Shown here: positions 12,301-23,670 of the stretch, in pieces
Position numbering within the stretch: position 1 is the stretch's first letter
How the letters are laid out: every line of letters starts with the position of its first letter
Origin: Branchiostoma belcheri
Taxonomy: Eukaryota; Chordata; Leptocardii; Amphioxiformes; Branchiostomatidae
Direction of reading: 5' to 3'
NCBI RefSeq assembly: GCF_001625305.1
Contig: NW_017803379.1
Location: forward strand, 41,012 to 105,011
DNA: 64,000 bases
The notes under the pieces: model-generated
Seen by the model: only the letters and a program-made list of their open reading frames with translations
Databases searched by the model: none
Told to the model about the DNA's origin: nothing
Position numbers and translations under genes: made by a program

Positions 12301-15300
12301 AGAGACTGGGCAATGATAACATTTGAGTAATCATAAAAATGGAAGATCGAGTTATTTTTTCATAATATTTCATTGACTAATGGTAGACATTATTCATAAT
12401 CATCCCATGCATGAATGCAACACCTGGATCATTTATTTATAAAAAGTCCATCCCACAAAAGGTGAGAAAACAGGACTGTATGGCTGAGGGCAGAGTTTTA
12501 TTAATGGTGTGACATTTCATATCCTAGTGCCACCCAGGACATGGAGGGGAGGGCAGAATCACAGAGAAGAAAAAATTAAAAAACTGAATCGGTTTCAGCA
12601 TCAAATTGTTTCACAATTCCTCAAACGGATTCAATCTTTGCAATGTGAACACTCCAATTTGATTCAAATTTCTCCAAAACGATTCCAAAATTATCCCCTC
12701 GAGGAGGTACAACAATGTACAGTTGTACATGTACATATAAATTATAGTTCAAGATGTTTTGGTTTGAATCAATTTGGCTCGAAACTGCAAGTGTGAACAC
12801 AAAGATGGCGGACTCTAGTCACAACTCTTCAATCTGTTTCTTGAGTGTTGCTTGAGTAACTGTAAAATTTCTTGTGTATCTCATTACACGGATGTCTAAC
12901 CTGCGTCGACGTAAAAGAAAACACAGCTACGTTACGTTTAAAAAGCTTAAAAGTCTGGTATCTAAGGGCAATTGTTAATCCATCAGATTATGACTTTACA
13001 GCCGTGGAGTGATTTGATGACAGAAGTCCAATTTTCCGGCCGTTAACAGTTCTCCGGCCAGCGGCAGTTTCATGCACTCCTGTGCAGCTTTCATTTACAA
13101 ACCTGGCTGTAACAATCGCTTTATTATCTACAACTTGGGCGGTAACACTGACACTAGAGATGAGGACAGGACAAGTTATTTCATTGGTTCTTGGGTGTTC
13201 CAAAGTAAAACTGAGGTAAAAACCTGAATTTGACTATTCTGTACTCAACCAGGGCTTGAAATACCACCTGCATATGAAGGTTAGTGCAGGTTGAATTAAA
13301 CCTGTAATGTCTACGTGCACATAGGCTGCACCAGTCCATGTACTGGGTTGATATACATGTATACACTGTCAGACTACGTTCGACTTTCATTTGCTGTAAT
13401 GACTGTCACCACTTGTGAAGTATATTATTAACATAAATATTAGCGATGATTTCTGAACAGTTTAGTATGATCCATGCTTCCTAAATTTTGAGTGGTACAG
13501 TTAAAACTTGTCTGGTGTGGGTAATTTTTTTCAATGCAGTTATACAGAAAAAAGGATTTTGAGCCCTGTTGCCTCTTAAGAAACTGTACAAACTGTACCG
13601 GTATGTATAGATTTTCTCTCAGGCTCAACTTAAAGTTCAACTTTGTCAAGAGGCTTTCCAACACAGATTAACTTTCGTGTTTAACTTAGTATTTATAATA
13701 GATGAACTGCCTGAAAATACATCTATTCAAGGTTTATATGGTGACACATGACCCAGCTTACAGGTAACCTTCAGAATGCTAAAGTACATGTATCCGTTTG
13801 GCACCAGTTCTGGTCTTAATAATAATAATTGTTTATTGATTGATCAGTAAGTACAATCGCTAGCACGTGGCAGCGCAACTAAAAAAAGTAGCTCTGAATT
13901 GCATGCTAGTGTTTAAAAACAGAGAGACAAATATTGCACAGTTACGAGTAACAAATAGACAATGGTCTTAGGCAGCAGGGAGAGGGTTAAAGAAATCAAA
14001 CCTCGATAATTTATTGACAATTTTCCTTACAGTTTTCCAGATTGATTAAGTTTGCATGCGTGGATTTGACCAGCATCAAATATTTCCTTGATGAATTACT
14101 CGCCTGACTTGCTTTACGATCGCACGAAAAGTCGATTTGTACCTCTGACCGTTTATAGACTATAAAACACCAGCTCTTTAGTGAAACATTAGCTAGATTA
14201 ACGGCTACTTTAGTAGGAAAACACTGTCGGAGTAGTCCACAGGCCTCAGGTGTAATGCTGATGATCAATACTTCATTAGAGGTGGCAAGGTGGTCTTGTG
14301 GTTAGGGTTGTCGACTTAGAATCTAGAGGTTTGGGGTTCGAATCCCTGGCAGGCCCCAGTGTTGCGCCCTTGAGAAAGGCACTTTACACTTATTTCCTAC
14401 ACTTATTTCCTCACTCGACTTGGCTGAAAATGAGTACATAGCTTTGGTTTGGGACACCCTCTCAGATAGGATCATGTAAAACTGGAGGCCCTGTGGTCCT
14501 CAGGTTTTGTTCTCACTATGTTTTTCCAAGTAAACATATCAAATCTGAGAACCAATGAATTATGGCCTATAACTGCAGATAGAGGAAAATCTTATAATTA
14601 ATAAGACTAACGTAACTATATTTTTCTAATGTCTGCGGACCAACAAATAACACTGATGTGGCCAGAAACTTGTATAACTTCCTTACGTGCCATGCCCAGT
14701 ATTGATAACACTGCAGACAGAGGAAATCCTATAATTGATAACCTCCAAATAAAACCGTCATGATGGGAGAGACGGGAGATTCCTGGATCACACCTCCATC
14801 AAGCCCACGGCCATCCCCGCGCTGGAACGATCTCACTAAGGTCCCGGCTCCTCCAGCGGTGAAAAGTGGCTGCAATTAGCCTCGACTTCTATATCCCTGC
14901 TATGTCTTACCCCAAGCAATCGGCTAACAGATCTCAAATCTATCAACGGGATTATCTGTAAGCCTTACTTTGGGTAACGGAAGATTCATTCGGTGGTATT
15001 ACTTACAAGAACTATTTCAGGATACATGAATATAAGAAAACTTTTGTTTGCAAATTGTACATGGTAGGCCACCCCAATTTATTTCCTTGGTTCTCGGATA
15101 TTTTAAGGTGAAAATATAGCAAGCAGACATCACAAAAGTAGAGGGCAGGGAGAAAAAACTTGACTTCACTCCATAAAACTGAGCCTGAGGCATCAACCAT
15201 TGGTCCTTGGGCTTTGTTTTCATTATGTTTTTCTACTTGAGTATATATCTAAAAAAAAATCTTAGAACCAACAAATTAACTTGTTGTAGCCTTAATTATC

Positions 15301-18300
15301 TTCAATTCCTGCAGGTTAGACTTATTTCAATGATAGGAAGGGGAGTTGTAATGTACTTGTACATGGTTCTTGTGTTAGGCAGGCTTGGGGTTGACAATTT
15401 TCCACAGGCAGATACAACATCTAAGAAATCAGACTTAACCCCTGGCTTCTGAGGAACATTTCCTTTCCCATCAGAGAAACTAAGTGAAGAAAGCATTAAA
15501 AGTTTAAGACATCAATGGCAGCCTCCTAGGGGTGTTCTGAATATCGACTTGAAGAAAGTTGAGTTTACTGCTGCTTTAATAGTACTGTAGCATTACAGAG
15601 AAAATTTTATGTTTCAAAATTTCTGTTTTTTTTTGTCATTTATTAATTTGTTTCAGACTTATATAAAATTACAATATGATCCGTGGAAAACTAAAGTACC
15701 ATTTGTAATATTTCTATATTAATAGAAATCATAGATTACTTTTCAAAACATTTTCATTCTACAAGCATGCCCCTGGCTCTTTCATCATCCTTTGAAAACA
15801 AATATCGTAAAGAAATGATTCTACTGATTACCCTTCCAACTTACCACACAAAACTGTTAAACAGACTTGTAGCTATACCATGACCACAGTTACACGTATC
15901 TTTAGGCCTCCATCAGAAAAATAATTCCAAAGATTAACCTGTAACATTGTGAAATGCAATTCCGGCTCCCTTGTCGAAAGGAAACAGAAAAGGGATTAAG
16001 GTCTCCTGCAAGTGTTGTTGAACAGCAATAATTTGTACTTGCCGGGGGTAGAAACCGACTGATTTACAAGCGGTTGGAGGTGAGCCCTGTACAGAATGGA
16101 TAGAAATAAATCCAGTGATTTACAACTTCTGGAATGAAACAGCCCTCGCAGGAAAGAAGGGGGAACGCCAGACAACTGGAGCGCGGATGTGTTAACTGAA
16201 AAACCCTCCAGAAAGCGAAAAGTCAATTTACAACAAGCAAAGCTCATAATTCCTCCTTCTCCAGGCATGAGGAGGAAATATGTCCCACAGGTACCATGTG
16301 AAACCGGGCGTTGAAAACTAAGAAAATGGAAATGATTGTGTCTTAAAGTCTTCCCAAAATTCTTAAGGCTACGTCTAAGTACAATGTACTAGTTCTTCAA
16401 ATCGTAGAGTAACAATATTAGGAGACCATGTCTTTTCAGGGTGGATTCAAAACAAATTTTGATTTAACAAAAAAAGTGTTTTGATAGTAGTTCCCAAATC
16501 TGTAATGTAAGTTCATGATTGTGTATTGACATCTTATACATTTATATTCCTGATGTTATACATAGGCCAGAAGGCTGTGGACTAGAGTTTTTCAGACCAA
16601 AAGTTTGTTGCCAACCAACTGATTGTGTGTGTTCATATCCACTTTGATTATTGCCCCCATATTTACTGCCATAGGGGATATGGACACAGTTTAGTCTATC
16701 AAACCCTTATAACATTACAGAATGCTTTAATCATGAACCTAAGGATTTTGATAGACTCATCTGTGCGTGTATATCTGGCAACCCCTAAAGCAGTGGACAT
16801 TTTCACACAGAAGCTAATCAAGCTGGATTTAGTCCCACACGTTTTATCTGTTGTTTGGCATTGACCTTGTGGTCTGAATAGCACCAACTCTACATCCCTC
16901 CAGCTTACATGTACATGTATGGACTATAATATAGCAGGGATCAAAATGATTTTCTTCTACATACGGATACAAAATACTACCTGCATCAGCTGTACAAAAA
17001 TGTATAATACCTTTATCAGTGTGTTATAAAATTTTTATAAAGCATGGACCAAATTGGAAGCTGTGAAAGTCTTGAATACGAATTTTGAACTCTGTCATAT
17101 ACAGAAATATTTTTCTTTAAATCATGTACATGTACTTCTACATGTATACAATGTATTCAGTGCAGGTTGGATACTGGTAAGACATCAGAAATACATTCTG
17201 TACATGTACATTTTGTACCTGCACAGCTCAAATTTCCTGTACTGACCTGTATATAATTATGCAGGTGGTATTTCAAGCCCTGTATGTCACATGTATACCA
17301 TATGACCATACCATTGCATCCCCTACAGCAAAAAATCTTCATGTGTACTCATACTACTCAACCTAATCAAGGAGGATTTCCTATCTGTTGCATGGTTATA
17401 ACCTAATGGTCTGTGATGACCAAGTTCACAGCCTCTGGCCAATGTCATTTATGGTCTATGTCTGGCCTGTATCATCTGACCACGGCAAATGGACCAGATT
17501 TGTGAATGTTTGACTGTGAACATATAACCTCCCCTAAGGCAATGGGGTGTGATACCAAAACTAATCAAGCTACATGTAGATTTAGGCCTGAGCATAGTAT
17601 ACATTGTGCTCTCTATAGCCCCTCCTGGCCTATCTGTTATATCATGACTAAATGACCAAATGGAGAAAAGTTGCAAATGTTTAAGTCTACGAGTATTTCT
17701 GGCTTCCCTTATCACAATGAAAGCCTTATACCCATTGAAGGTAATCAACATAGATTTTGGCCTTAGCACAATCTTTTCTCTTATTATATTATGCTCTGAG
17801 AGTCTGACTCCAGAACACCTCACCCCCGGCTATTATGTTACTAGTTACATGTCAAATGTACGTGTAAATGTTAGACTACTTTTTCTGTCCTCCCTTACGG
17901 CAATGAGAGCTTCATGATCATACAGGAGTTGATCTGGGTAGATTTAAAGTTTTTGAACCTTAGTGAATAATCTAGAGTTTGGCAAAGACCTTATGGTCTA
18001 TGACTCTGTGCAGTCCACCAGCCTACATTGTATGATTACAAACAAGATGTGTGAATGAGCAAATAGAAGGTTGAACAGCTTTTTGATTTATCATCATAGA
18101 CTGGACAATCCATTATAAAACGCTGTTCTTCAATCTCATTAGGGCAGAATGGACAAAACGTTTGGTCCCAGGAATTTTACTCTCTTTAAAATTAATGTTC
18201 TGTAACTGTTTACCTTGTTTCCACCTTTGATGAAGGGAAGGATGACCTGCACACCCTGGTAGTGGAGAAACAGCTCTTTGCACTGGAAGGGACAAAAACA

Positions 18301-21300
18301 GACTTTTAACAAGAAGGCAAGCAGAGACAGCAGACTTCACCCATACTGATTTGCAATCCTTCACACAGAGTAATCTAACAACCTTGATTTTCAGAAATCA
18401 ACAATGTTCAAATTAGCTTTCTGGGTCAAGTTTTTGTCTTAGATTTTATTACTTGTTGCTTGCATAATGACTCTAATATGCACACTCCACACACACACAC
18501 AAGTGCACATGCACACACATGCGTACACACACACACACACGCTTACACACACACAGTGTCACACACACACACAAATGCACACAACATGTACACACAAACA
18601 CAATTATGTACATGGGCTAGATTAACTTTTAACTAACTAGCTAACTCTCTTTTCTTCTTGTGAATATATCAAACTTACTTTCTCCAGTCTGAGGTCATTC
18701 CTCAGCACATCAAACACTTGGGCCAGGTAGTCAACTGTGGAAAAGACATTCAGAAAGAACTCAGCAGTGTGACAGAGCCCTCTAGTAAAATTCTTTGGTA
18801 TTGCAGCTGTATTCCAACACTTAGGACGTACAGTACACGTATCAACCCACCTTGCAGCAGTGTTTTGAGTATGATGAGTGCAGACAACAGTCGGACCTGT
18901 AGGTTGCTACTCTTGAAGTAGACTCCCGTACGCGGTTTCCCCCCGCGAGGAGAATGGACAGTTCCGCCCGGGCTCTTCTCGCCCTCTGTGAAGCGGACCA
19001 CGGTGGGTCTGTACAGTTCCTCGCCCAGGCGCCGGTACGTGGCCGATAATAACACATGCTGGAGAAGAAAGGAAAAGTTAATATCCTATAGAATACAATT
19101 GGGGATACAATGTACATTTTTATATACACGTATGGGACAGTGAACCCACCTGTTTGTCAGATTGTTGTAAGTTGAACATTGCCCAGAACACAAACTGTAG
19201 ACAAGGCAGGTGCAGTTTGGTGTGACCTGTGGACACCTGGTGCAGCAGCTCACTCAGGTGTGGCAGCACCTGCGCAGGTGAGATATGAAAGGTGATGCAC
19301 ATGAAAGAGAATGTAAGAACATGGCAGAGTAATAAACAGCCATGCCTAGAATTTTGGGCTACATCTAACCATTGCAAGAACAAGGTGAATATACTAAGTT
19401 GCAAATTGGACTCAGGGCCCAATCTAATCTATCTAAGCATGGATTAATGTACCTGAATGTTCCAAGTCACATTGTAACCAGCTCAATCTCAAACCACCCC
19501 CAAAAGGCAGAGCAAGTCTGAGGCATGTGACTTAGCTGAATCCAACTTGCTAGGATTACAGATGAGCTAGGGCCATAGAGAGTGATTTATTGTCCTGTAT
19601 GAGCACTATGACTCACCTTGATACACCTGTCCTGTATGAGTTCAGGTGCAGGTAGACTGATGAGTGGAGTGGACCTGCCGTCTGACTGTTGCTGCTGCTG
19701 CAGATTGGCTTCACAAACCCAGTCTAACAGCACAGCTAATATCTCCAACAGACCACTGGGCTGAAAAATGCCAACCAAAATACATATTTATGTTCACCCT
19801 TGAAGAAGGATAACGTATTGTTTTTGATCTGTTTCTTTTTTTCCGTTCCAAAAAAATAAGGTTAATGACCTGGACCAGATGGCTGTCACCATGGTAACTG
19901 GTGCTGTAGCAGAAACCCTGTGATGTTGGGTTACATTATGTAGCAAGTGGCAGGACAGAGTTTGGGGGGCTGATTACCATATATGAATGTGATTGAGTAA
20001 GAATAAACAGATTTAATACTTTGTTACGCTAGACTGTTCTTTGATCAAAATTTAAACTTTGCCTGGCATACCTTAGGTTTGGCTACGGCTGACTCAGTGC
20101 CCTTGCTGGGTGGTTCCTTCACAGGTTTTGCTGGTTTGGTGTCTGCTGGCTGGGGAGGTGGGATGTTCTCTACTCCCTTCTGTCTCTCAGCAAACTGATG
20201 CTTCCTCTGTAAACACATAGAACATTACAGGGGACTTTCTTGTATCTTTTTGGCTTCCTTTTATTGTATGAGAGGTAAGTATTCAACAGGAAAACAAGTT
20301 TGACAAGCAAGCAAATGCATTCTGGACCTTGATTGGACCTTGAAGTTGGGTCCTTGATTTTCGTTTCATTTATCCAGTGACTACATACCATCACATTTTT
20401 CAAAGTGTCCTGCAGACTTACATGATCAATCCCAGGACTGCCAATGTAAAACATGTAAGTTTTTTGGGGAAAAAAATATGTTTTCAGTGGAACCTACCTG
20501 TAGGTTCACCACTCTTCTCTCTAGACTGCTGGCCTGGGCCTCTAGCTTCTTCTTTGACTCTTGAGATTCTGTTAGCTAGGAACAAAGATCAAATCATTGC
20601 AGAGAAAAGTGTGGAAAATACTCTTAAAATTTTTACTTTTAACTGTACTTGGTAAGCCTTAAACTCACCATTCTTGAACACCTCCATAGCCATAGCAGAG
20701 AAACTGTATTTTTTTCTACCTGTTTTCTGAGTTGGTCGTTAGCCTGTTTCATGACTTCAAACGAGTGCTGAAGTCTCTTGTTCTCCTTTGTTCTCTCCTT
20801 CAAGGCCTCCTCCCACTGTCCCAACTCTCTCTTATGTTTCTGTAAACAGGGATGGGAACATCATCTGTTATTAATAAAATGGGAATAGATGTCTACCCAG
20901 TGTTGCTTACTGCAAATCTAGTCTTCTATTGATTCTGACAAGAAATAGTAACTGTTGTATATCATGTATGGAATGCAAAGGTTTAACCTTCTCCCACTGA
21001 ACATTAATGCTTTAAGTTAACCAAATGTCTACTTCAATACTTTACCCAAGTACTTACATGTTGCATGATGGCCCAGTGTTTGTTCAGGTCTCCATGTTGT
21101 TCCTCTATCTCATCCAGAGCTCTCTCCCTCTCAAGTACCAGCAGTTCTCTCCTACCCAGCTCCTCCTGACGCTCATGGAGTAAGGCATTCTCCTCCTGGG
21201 GGGAAATAAGGGGGCAAGGTGGTCTTGTGGTTAGGGTTGTTGATACAGTTCTAATCCCTGGCAGGCCCAAGTGTTGTGTCCTTGGAAAAGACACTTTACA

Positions 21301-23369
21301 TTTATTTCCTCACTCAACTAAGGTGAAAATGAGTATCTTGCTTTAGTTAGGGTCATACTCTCAGATGGGATGTAAAGCCGGAGATCCAGCATTTGAGGAG
21401 AGCCACACCTCAAGCATGTCAAAGATCCCACCACACTTATCGAAAAGAGTAGGAGTCCATCTCCATGTGAGTGGTTCAAACCTTGTACAGTCTGGACTTA
21501 TACAGCTTGTATTTCCTGTACAAAACTGGACAGGTGTGTAACACCTAACAGCACTTTACTAGTTATGCAAAACAAACAAACAAACAAACAGACCTGCAGT
21601 TTGTTGTTGATGGACACCAGCTCCTTGTAGATCTTCTTGACATTCCCTGGTGAAGTCCTGTCTTCTCTTCTCCTGGCCGAGTGTTTCCGGTGGAACCTCC
21701 GGACACTCAGAGGGTCAAAATCCTCGTCATTCTGACTGGACAGACTGGACCTCAGGGTGGGGATGGTCAGGGACTCTGTGGGCATGAACGTCTCCTCTTC
21801 CTCTAGTACAGTAGGGTCTGCAAATACAAGGATGGAACAATGCACCAGTTATAACTAATATGTTTACCATTGGAGAATGAAATTGAAAACATATTGTTTT
21901 TGCTCTGTTTCTACTTCTCCAAACCAATATGGTCAATGACCTGGACCATACTGCTGTCACCATAGTAACTGGTACTGTAGCTGTGGTGTTGGATGTAGCA
22001 AGGAGCAGGACAGAGTTGGAAAGGCTGGTAACCGTATATACATGTTTATGTGTGTTTGAATGTATTTGAATAAGAATAAACAGAGCAGTAGTTTGTTGGG
22101 CTAGACCATGTTAAGGTAAACGTGATGAATTTTGCATAACACATTTGAAACTATAGACAGAATGTTATCAGTTAAAAATATTCGAATATGACCAAAAGAC
22201 GTTTTGCTGAAGTGCACTGCTTATTACAGATTTCGTGCAGACACAGTATGTTCTGCCGACGAGCTTCCCTACTAGACCAAGTATAGTCAAAGTACAGAGC
22301 CATACAGCATCTCTCACCCTGGCTATAATCTCCATCAGTACCCTGGTAGTCCCCATGTCTGTCAGGTTCCTCCATACTCTCAGACAGGTCCAGCTTGTTA
22401 CTGCTGATCTTGATAATCTCATAAAGGTCCTTCAGGGCTCTGTTGTAGTATTTCCTCTCACTGCTGGTCAGACCCTCTGGGGAGAATCTGGACTTTGATC
22501 TCCTGGGTGACCTGTTGCTTCGCTGCGTATCAGAAAGACCTGTGTGTGTGGACATGGATGAGAGAAAGGTCTGGAAATTATACTACAAGTACTGACTTAC
22601 AGCAACAGAAGAATCATCCCCTGGTTAGAGATTACTAGTAGTTTCTCACCATCCAAAAGAATGCAACAAGGATGGTCAATGTTTTAGTTGACATAATATA
22701 GACAGTCATGCAAATTATTTGAAGACATATGCAAATTATTGGTAGGCAAATCACCCAACTGTCACCTTTTTGCCAACCACTCACTGGCCGTGAAATCATG
22801 GTAATCGCACAATAGAGCTGGACTTTATTATTCAAACTTTTAACAAAGAAATAAATAATGAAAAAAAAATCAGATATTTGAGAAAATCTTTGGTCTCTTA
22901 CATACACTTCAATAAACAATCAATGAATCAATCAAATAAATCAGAATATCTGCCTACCCTGGCTCCTTGAGCTGCTGGGTGCTGATGACAGAACATCACC
23001 AAACAGTCTGGCCGATGTCTTTCTTTTCTCCTGGGTTGGGCAAAAGTGTAAGTAACGTTAACTTAGTTTCAAGAACAGTCTTGAAGAGCTGAATATTCTA
23101 AGATCTCGTGTTCCTAAATGCGCACTCAAACATATTCAACCTTTTGTATGAGCATAATTATCATAACAGTGACCCTTGGATCATGATTAAGGGTCATCAA
23201 ACTTCAATGTTACGTTTATGACGCGTTCTGAAAAACACCGAACTTCTTTGTTGATGGAGCGAAAAGTCAAGATGAACGATCGTCATTTACCGCGTATAAA
23301 CCCTACCTTCCTCCTCTTGGTCTCTGCTACCGACTCCGCATATATGTCTGACTCTTCAGAACTCGCCAT
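3383..23369 (-). CDS. CCDC138: coiled-coil domain-containing protein 138 (complete, 16 exons)
   Basis: Exons on the minus strand in transcript order: 23307-23369, 22958-23030, 22318-22539, 21594-21817, 21058-21195, 20720-20839, 20498-20575, 20072-20206, 19617-19760, 19150-19269, 18851-19058, 18679-18734, 18214-18282, 11099-11150, 7536-7674, 3383-3524. All have GT-AG borders and compatible phases; they sum to 1983 nt, 660 codons plus TGA, close to human CCDC138 (665). It starts MASSEESDIYAES. Residues about 195-320 (exons 5-8) are a charged coiled coil. The C-terminal half is a helical domain with the family strings DYLAQVFDVL, YQGVQVILPF, VLEKLSIILQKLSK and LRSILHNLGMIK. The family is linked to centrosomes and cilia; its biochemical role is not known to me. 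Introns 13-15 are long (about 7.1, 3.4 and 4.0 kb) and full of repeats. It shares a divergent promoter with NAXD. Confidence 0.95.
5100..5668. repeat. diverged tandem repeat, ~130-190 bp unit
   Basis: Blocks sharing aaaacttttt(c)cactgctt, cttgtctaataaag and caaactatac...tgtcaaaggt recur near 5265-5345, 5392-5472 and 5575-5660, with a weaker first copy near 5150. It lies in the last CCDC138 intron. No coding potential is seen. Confidence 0.55.
5690..5995. other. unique CpG-containing intronic island, candidate regulatory element
   Basis: This block is richer in G+C and CpG than its AT-rich, repeat-laden surroundings and lacks internal repeats. It contains homeodomain-like words (gcaattgatcacg, ctaattatg, ccaattagcgc). 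No open frame spans it. Conserved non-coding function is inference only. Confidence 0.3.
6148..6486. repeat. two-copy tandem duplication, ~170 bp
   Basis: Both copies carry ttaacaagg.cagt.tggactttcaat, gctaacagaaaagtgtgaaa and tcagaagcctatagatcaat in the same order, at about 6148-6305 and 6316-6486. They have diverged by scattered substitutions and short indels. Confidence 0.7.
8389..8574 (+). mobile_element. MITE-like element, copy 1 of 4
   Basis: The ends are roughly inverted (gcagtactttaat at the left, gtgcattacagtac at the right). The core words ttttcgcagtca, tctgta and tccatttttctcag are shared with 28097-28226, and in reverse orientation with 43407-43606 and 55736-55957. Confidence 0.5.
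9530..9726 (+). mobile_element. probable 3' tail of a non-LTR retrotransposon
   Basis: The block ends gcaaataaatatc followed by a perfect (attc)n run at 9707-9727. This short tandem-repeat ending, with no poly(A), is typical of CR1/L2-like LINE tails. No reverse transcriptase frame is present, so this is a 5'-truncated copy at most. Confidence 0.3.
10118..10228 (-). other. protein-like fragment inside a CCDC138 intron
   Basis: Read on the minus strand, an open frame gives a strongly protein-like string (PEYFLFLHDYW, then KLDMLRRDEAFHLFYRH) that ends in TAA at 10118-10120. It is not part of the CCDC138 frame, and the site just upstream (ttacttcctgag) is a poor acceptor. It could be an exon fossil, a retroposed gene fragment or an alternative terminal exon. 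The family was not recognised. Confidence 0.25.
14278..14545 (+). mobile_element. tRNA-derived SINE (family 1)
   Basis: It starts ggtggcaaggtggtcttgtg and has a perfect B box ggttcgaatcc near 14336-14346. The body then reads gaaaggcactttacac, ctcactcgact.gg.tgaaaatgag and ctctcagatagga. The same order is found at 21211, 29036 and, reversed, at 41585 and 41990, so this is the family reference copy in the window. Confidence 0.7.
14790..14995. other. unique GC-richer intronic block, candidate regulatory element
   Basis: A 200-bp non-repetitive stretch with CpGs and transcription-factor-like words (gcaattagcc, ccaagcaatcggc, ggattatctg) stands out from its AT-rich flanks. No open frame or RNA structure was recognised. 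The function is a guess from composition. Confidence 0.25.
16640..17960. repeat. degenerate intronic tandem array in CCDC138
   Basis: Recurring word sets (cccttaaggcaatg, aatcaagct.gattta, atctgttgt.tgg, tggtctatgac) appear every few hundred bases in this intron. They indicate an old tandem array of roughly 240-bp units with heavy divergence. It explains the short frames here; no gene is seen. Confidence 0.4.
18481..18602. repeat. (CA)n microsatellite, interrupted
   Basis: About 120 bp of nearly pure cacacacac broken by short interruptions (agtgcacatg, gcgtac). It lies in the CCDC138 intron between exons 12 and 13. Confidence 0.9.
19795..20015 (+). repeat. dispersed intronic repeat R, copy 1
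   Basis: It carries aacgtattgtttttgatctg, aatgacctggacca, ccatggtaactggtgctgta, ggttacattatgtagcaag and gaataaacag. The same series recurs at 21868-22085 (CCDC138) and 26515-26790 (NAXD intron). No terminal inverted repeats or frame were seen, so the class is unknown. Confidence 0.6.
21211..21490 (+). mobile_element. tRNA-derived SINE (family 1), beside a splice acceptor
   Basis: Same head (ggcaaggtggtcttgtgg) and body as the 14278 copy, with a decayed B box (gttctaatccc). Its head lies about 12 bp upstream of the AG of CCDC138 exon 5 (exon edge 21195), so it sits next to that exon's polypyrimidine tract. It runs opposite to CCDC138. Confidence 0.65.
21868..22085 (+). repeat. dispersed intronic repeat R, copy 2
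   Basis: Matches 19795-20015 in order and orientation: catattgtttttgctctg, aatgacctggacca, ccatagtaactggtactgta and gaataaacagagc. Confidence 0.6.
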
Positions 23370-23670
23370 CTGTCGCCCATCGGCTTGGAGATCGCAGAAA
23401 ATGAAGGAAAAATCAACCAAACAGCTGATCGACCTGTCACTTTCTAACACGCTACCGCCATTTTGAATTTCGAGCGAGAAGTGAAATCTCGTTTGTAAAC
23501 CACGTGATCAAAATCAAAATCATTCTTTTCATCAATATTATAGAAAAAGCAGCTACAGTTTTGCATATAAATTTTTCTATTTTGTCAATTTTGATATGAT
23601 TTTACCAAATTTAGCGTATATGCTAGGCTACAAATGAAGAAAAACTTCTCCTCTCGCCGTATCTCGCGAG
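23370..23670. promoter_or_regulatory. divergent promoter of CCDC138 and NAXD
   Basis: Only 301 bp separate the two start codons, which face away from each other. The block has a YY1-type site (CCGCCATTTT, 23455-23464, which reads AAAATGGCGG toward CCDC138), an E-box CACGTG (23501-23506), and the palindrome TCTCGCGAGA (23662-23671), an element known from housekeeping and bidirectional promoters. There is no TATA box at a useful distance. Co-regulation of the pair is inferred. Confidence 0.75.

Noticed and set aside
12640-12790. Inverted caatttgattcaaat / gtttgaatcaatttgg pair, possible MITE
   Set aside because: Arms are short and AT-rich, ends are not defined, and no second copy was seen in the window.
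14330-14350. Possible tRNA gene from the ggttcgaatcc B box
   Set aside because: No acceptor-stem pairing, and the same unit recurs with a shared non-tRNA body, so it is a SINE.
18481-18602. Simple array considered as a CRISPR-like repeat
   Set aside because: It is a plain CA microsatellite without spacers, and the genome is eukaryotic.
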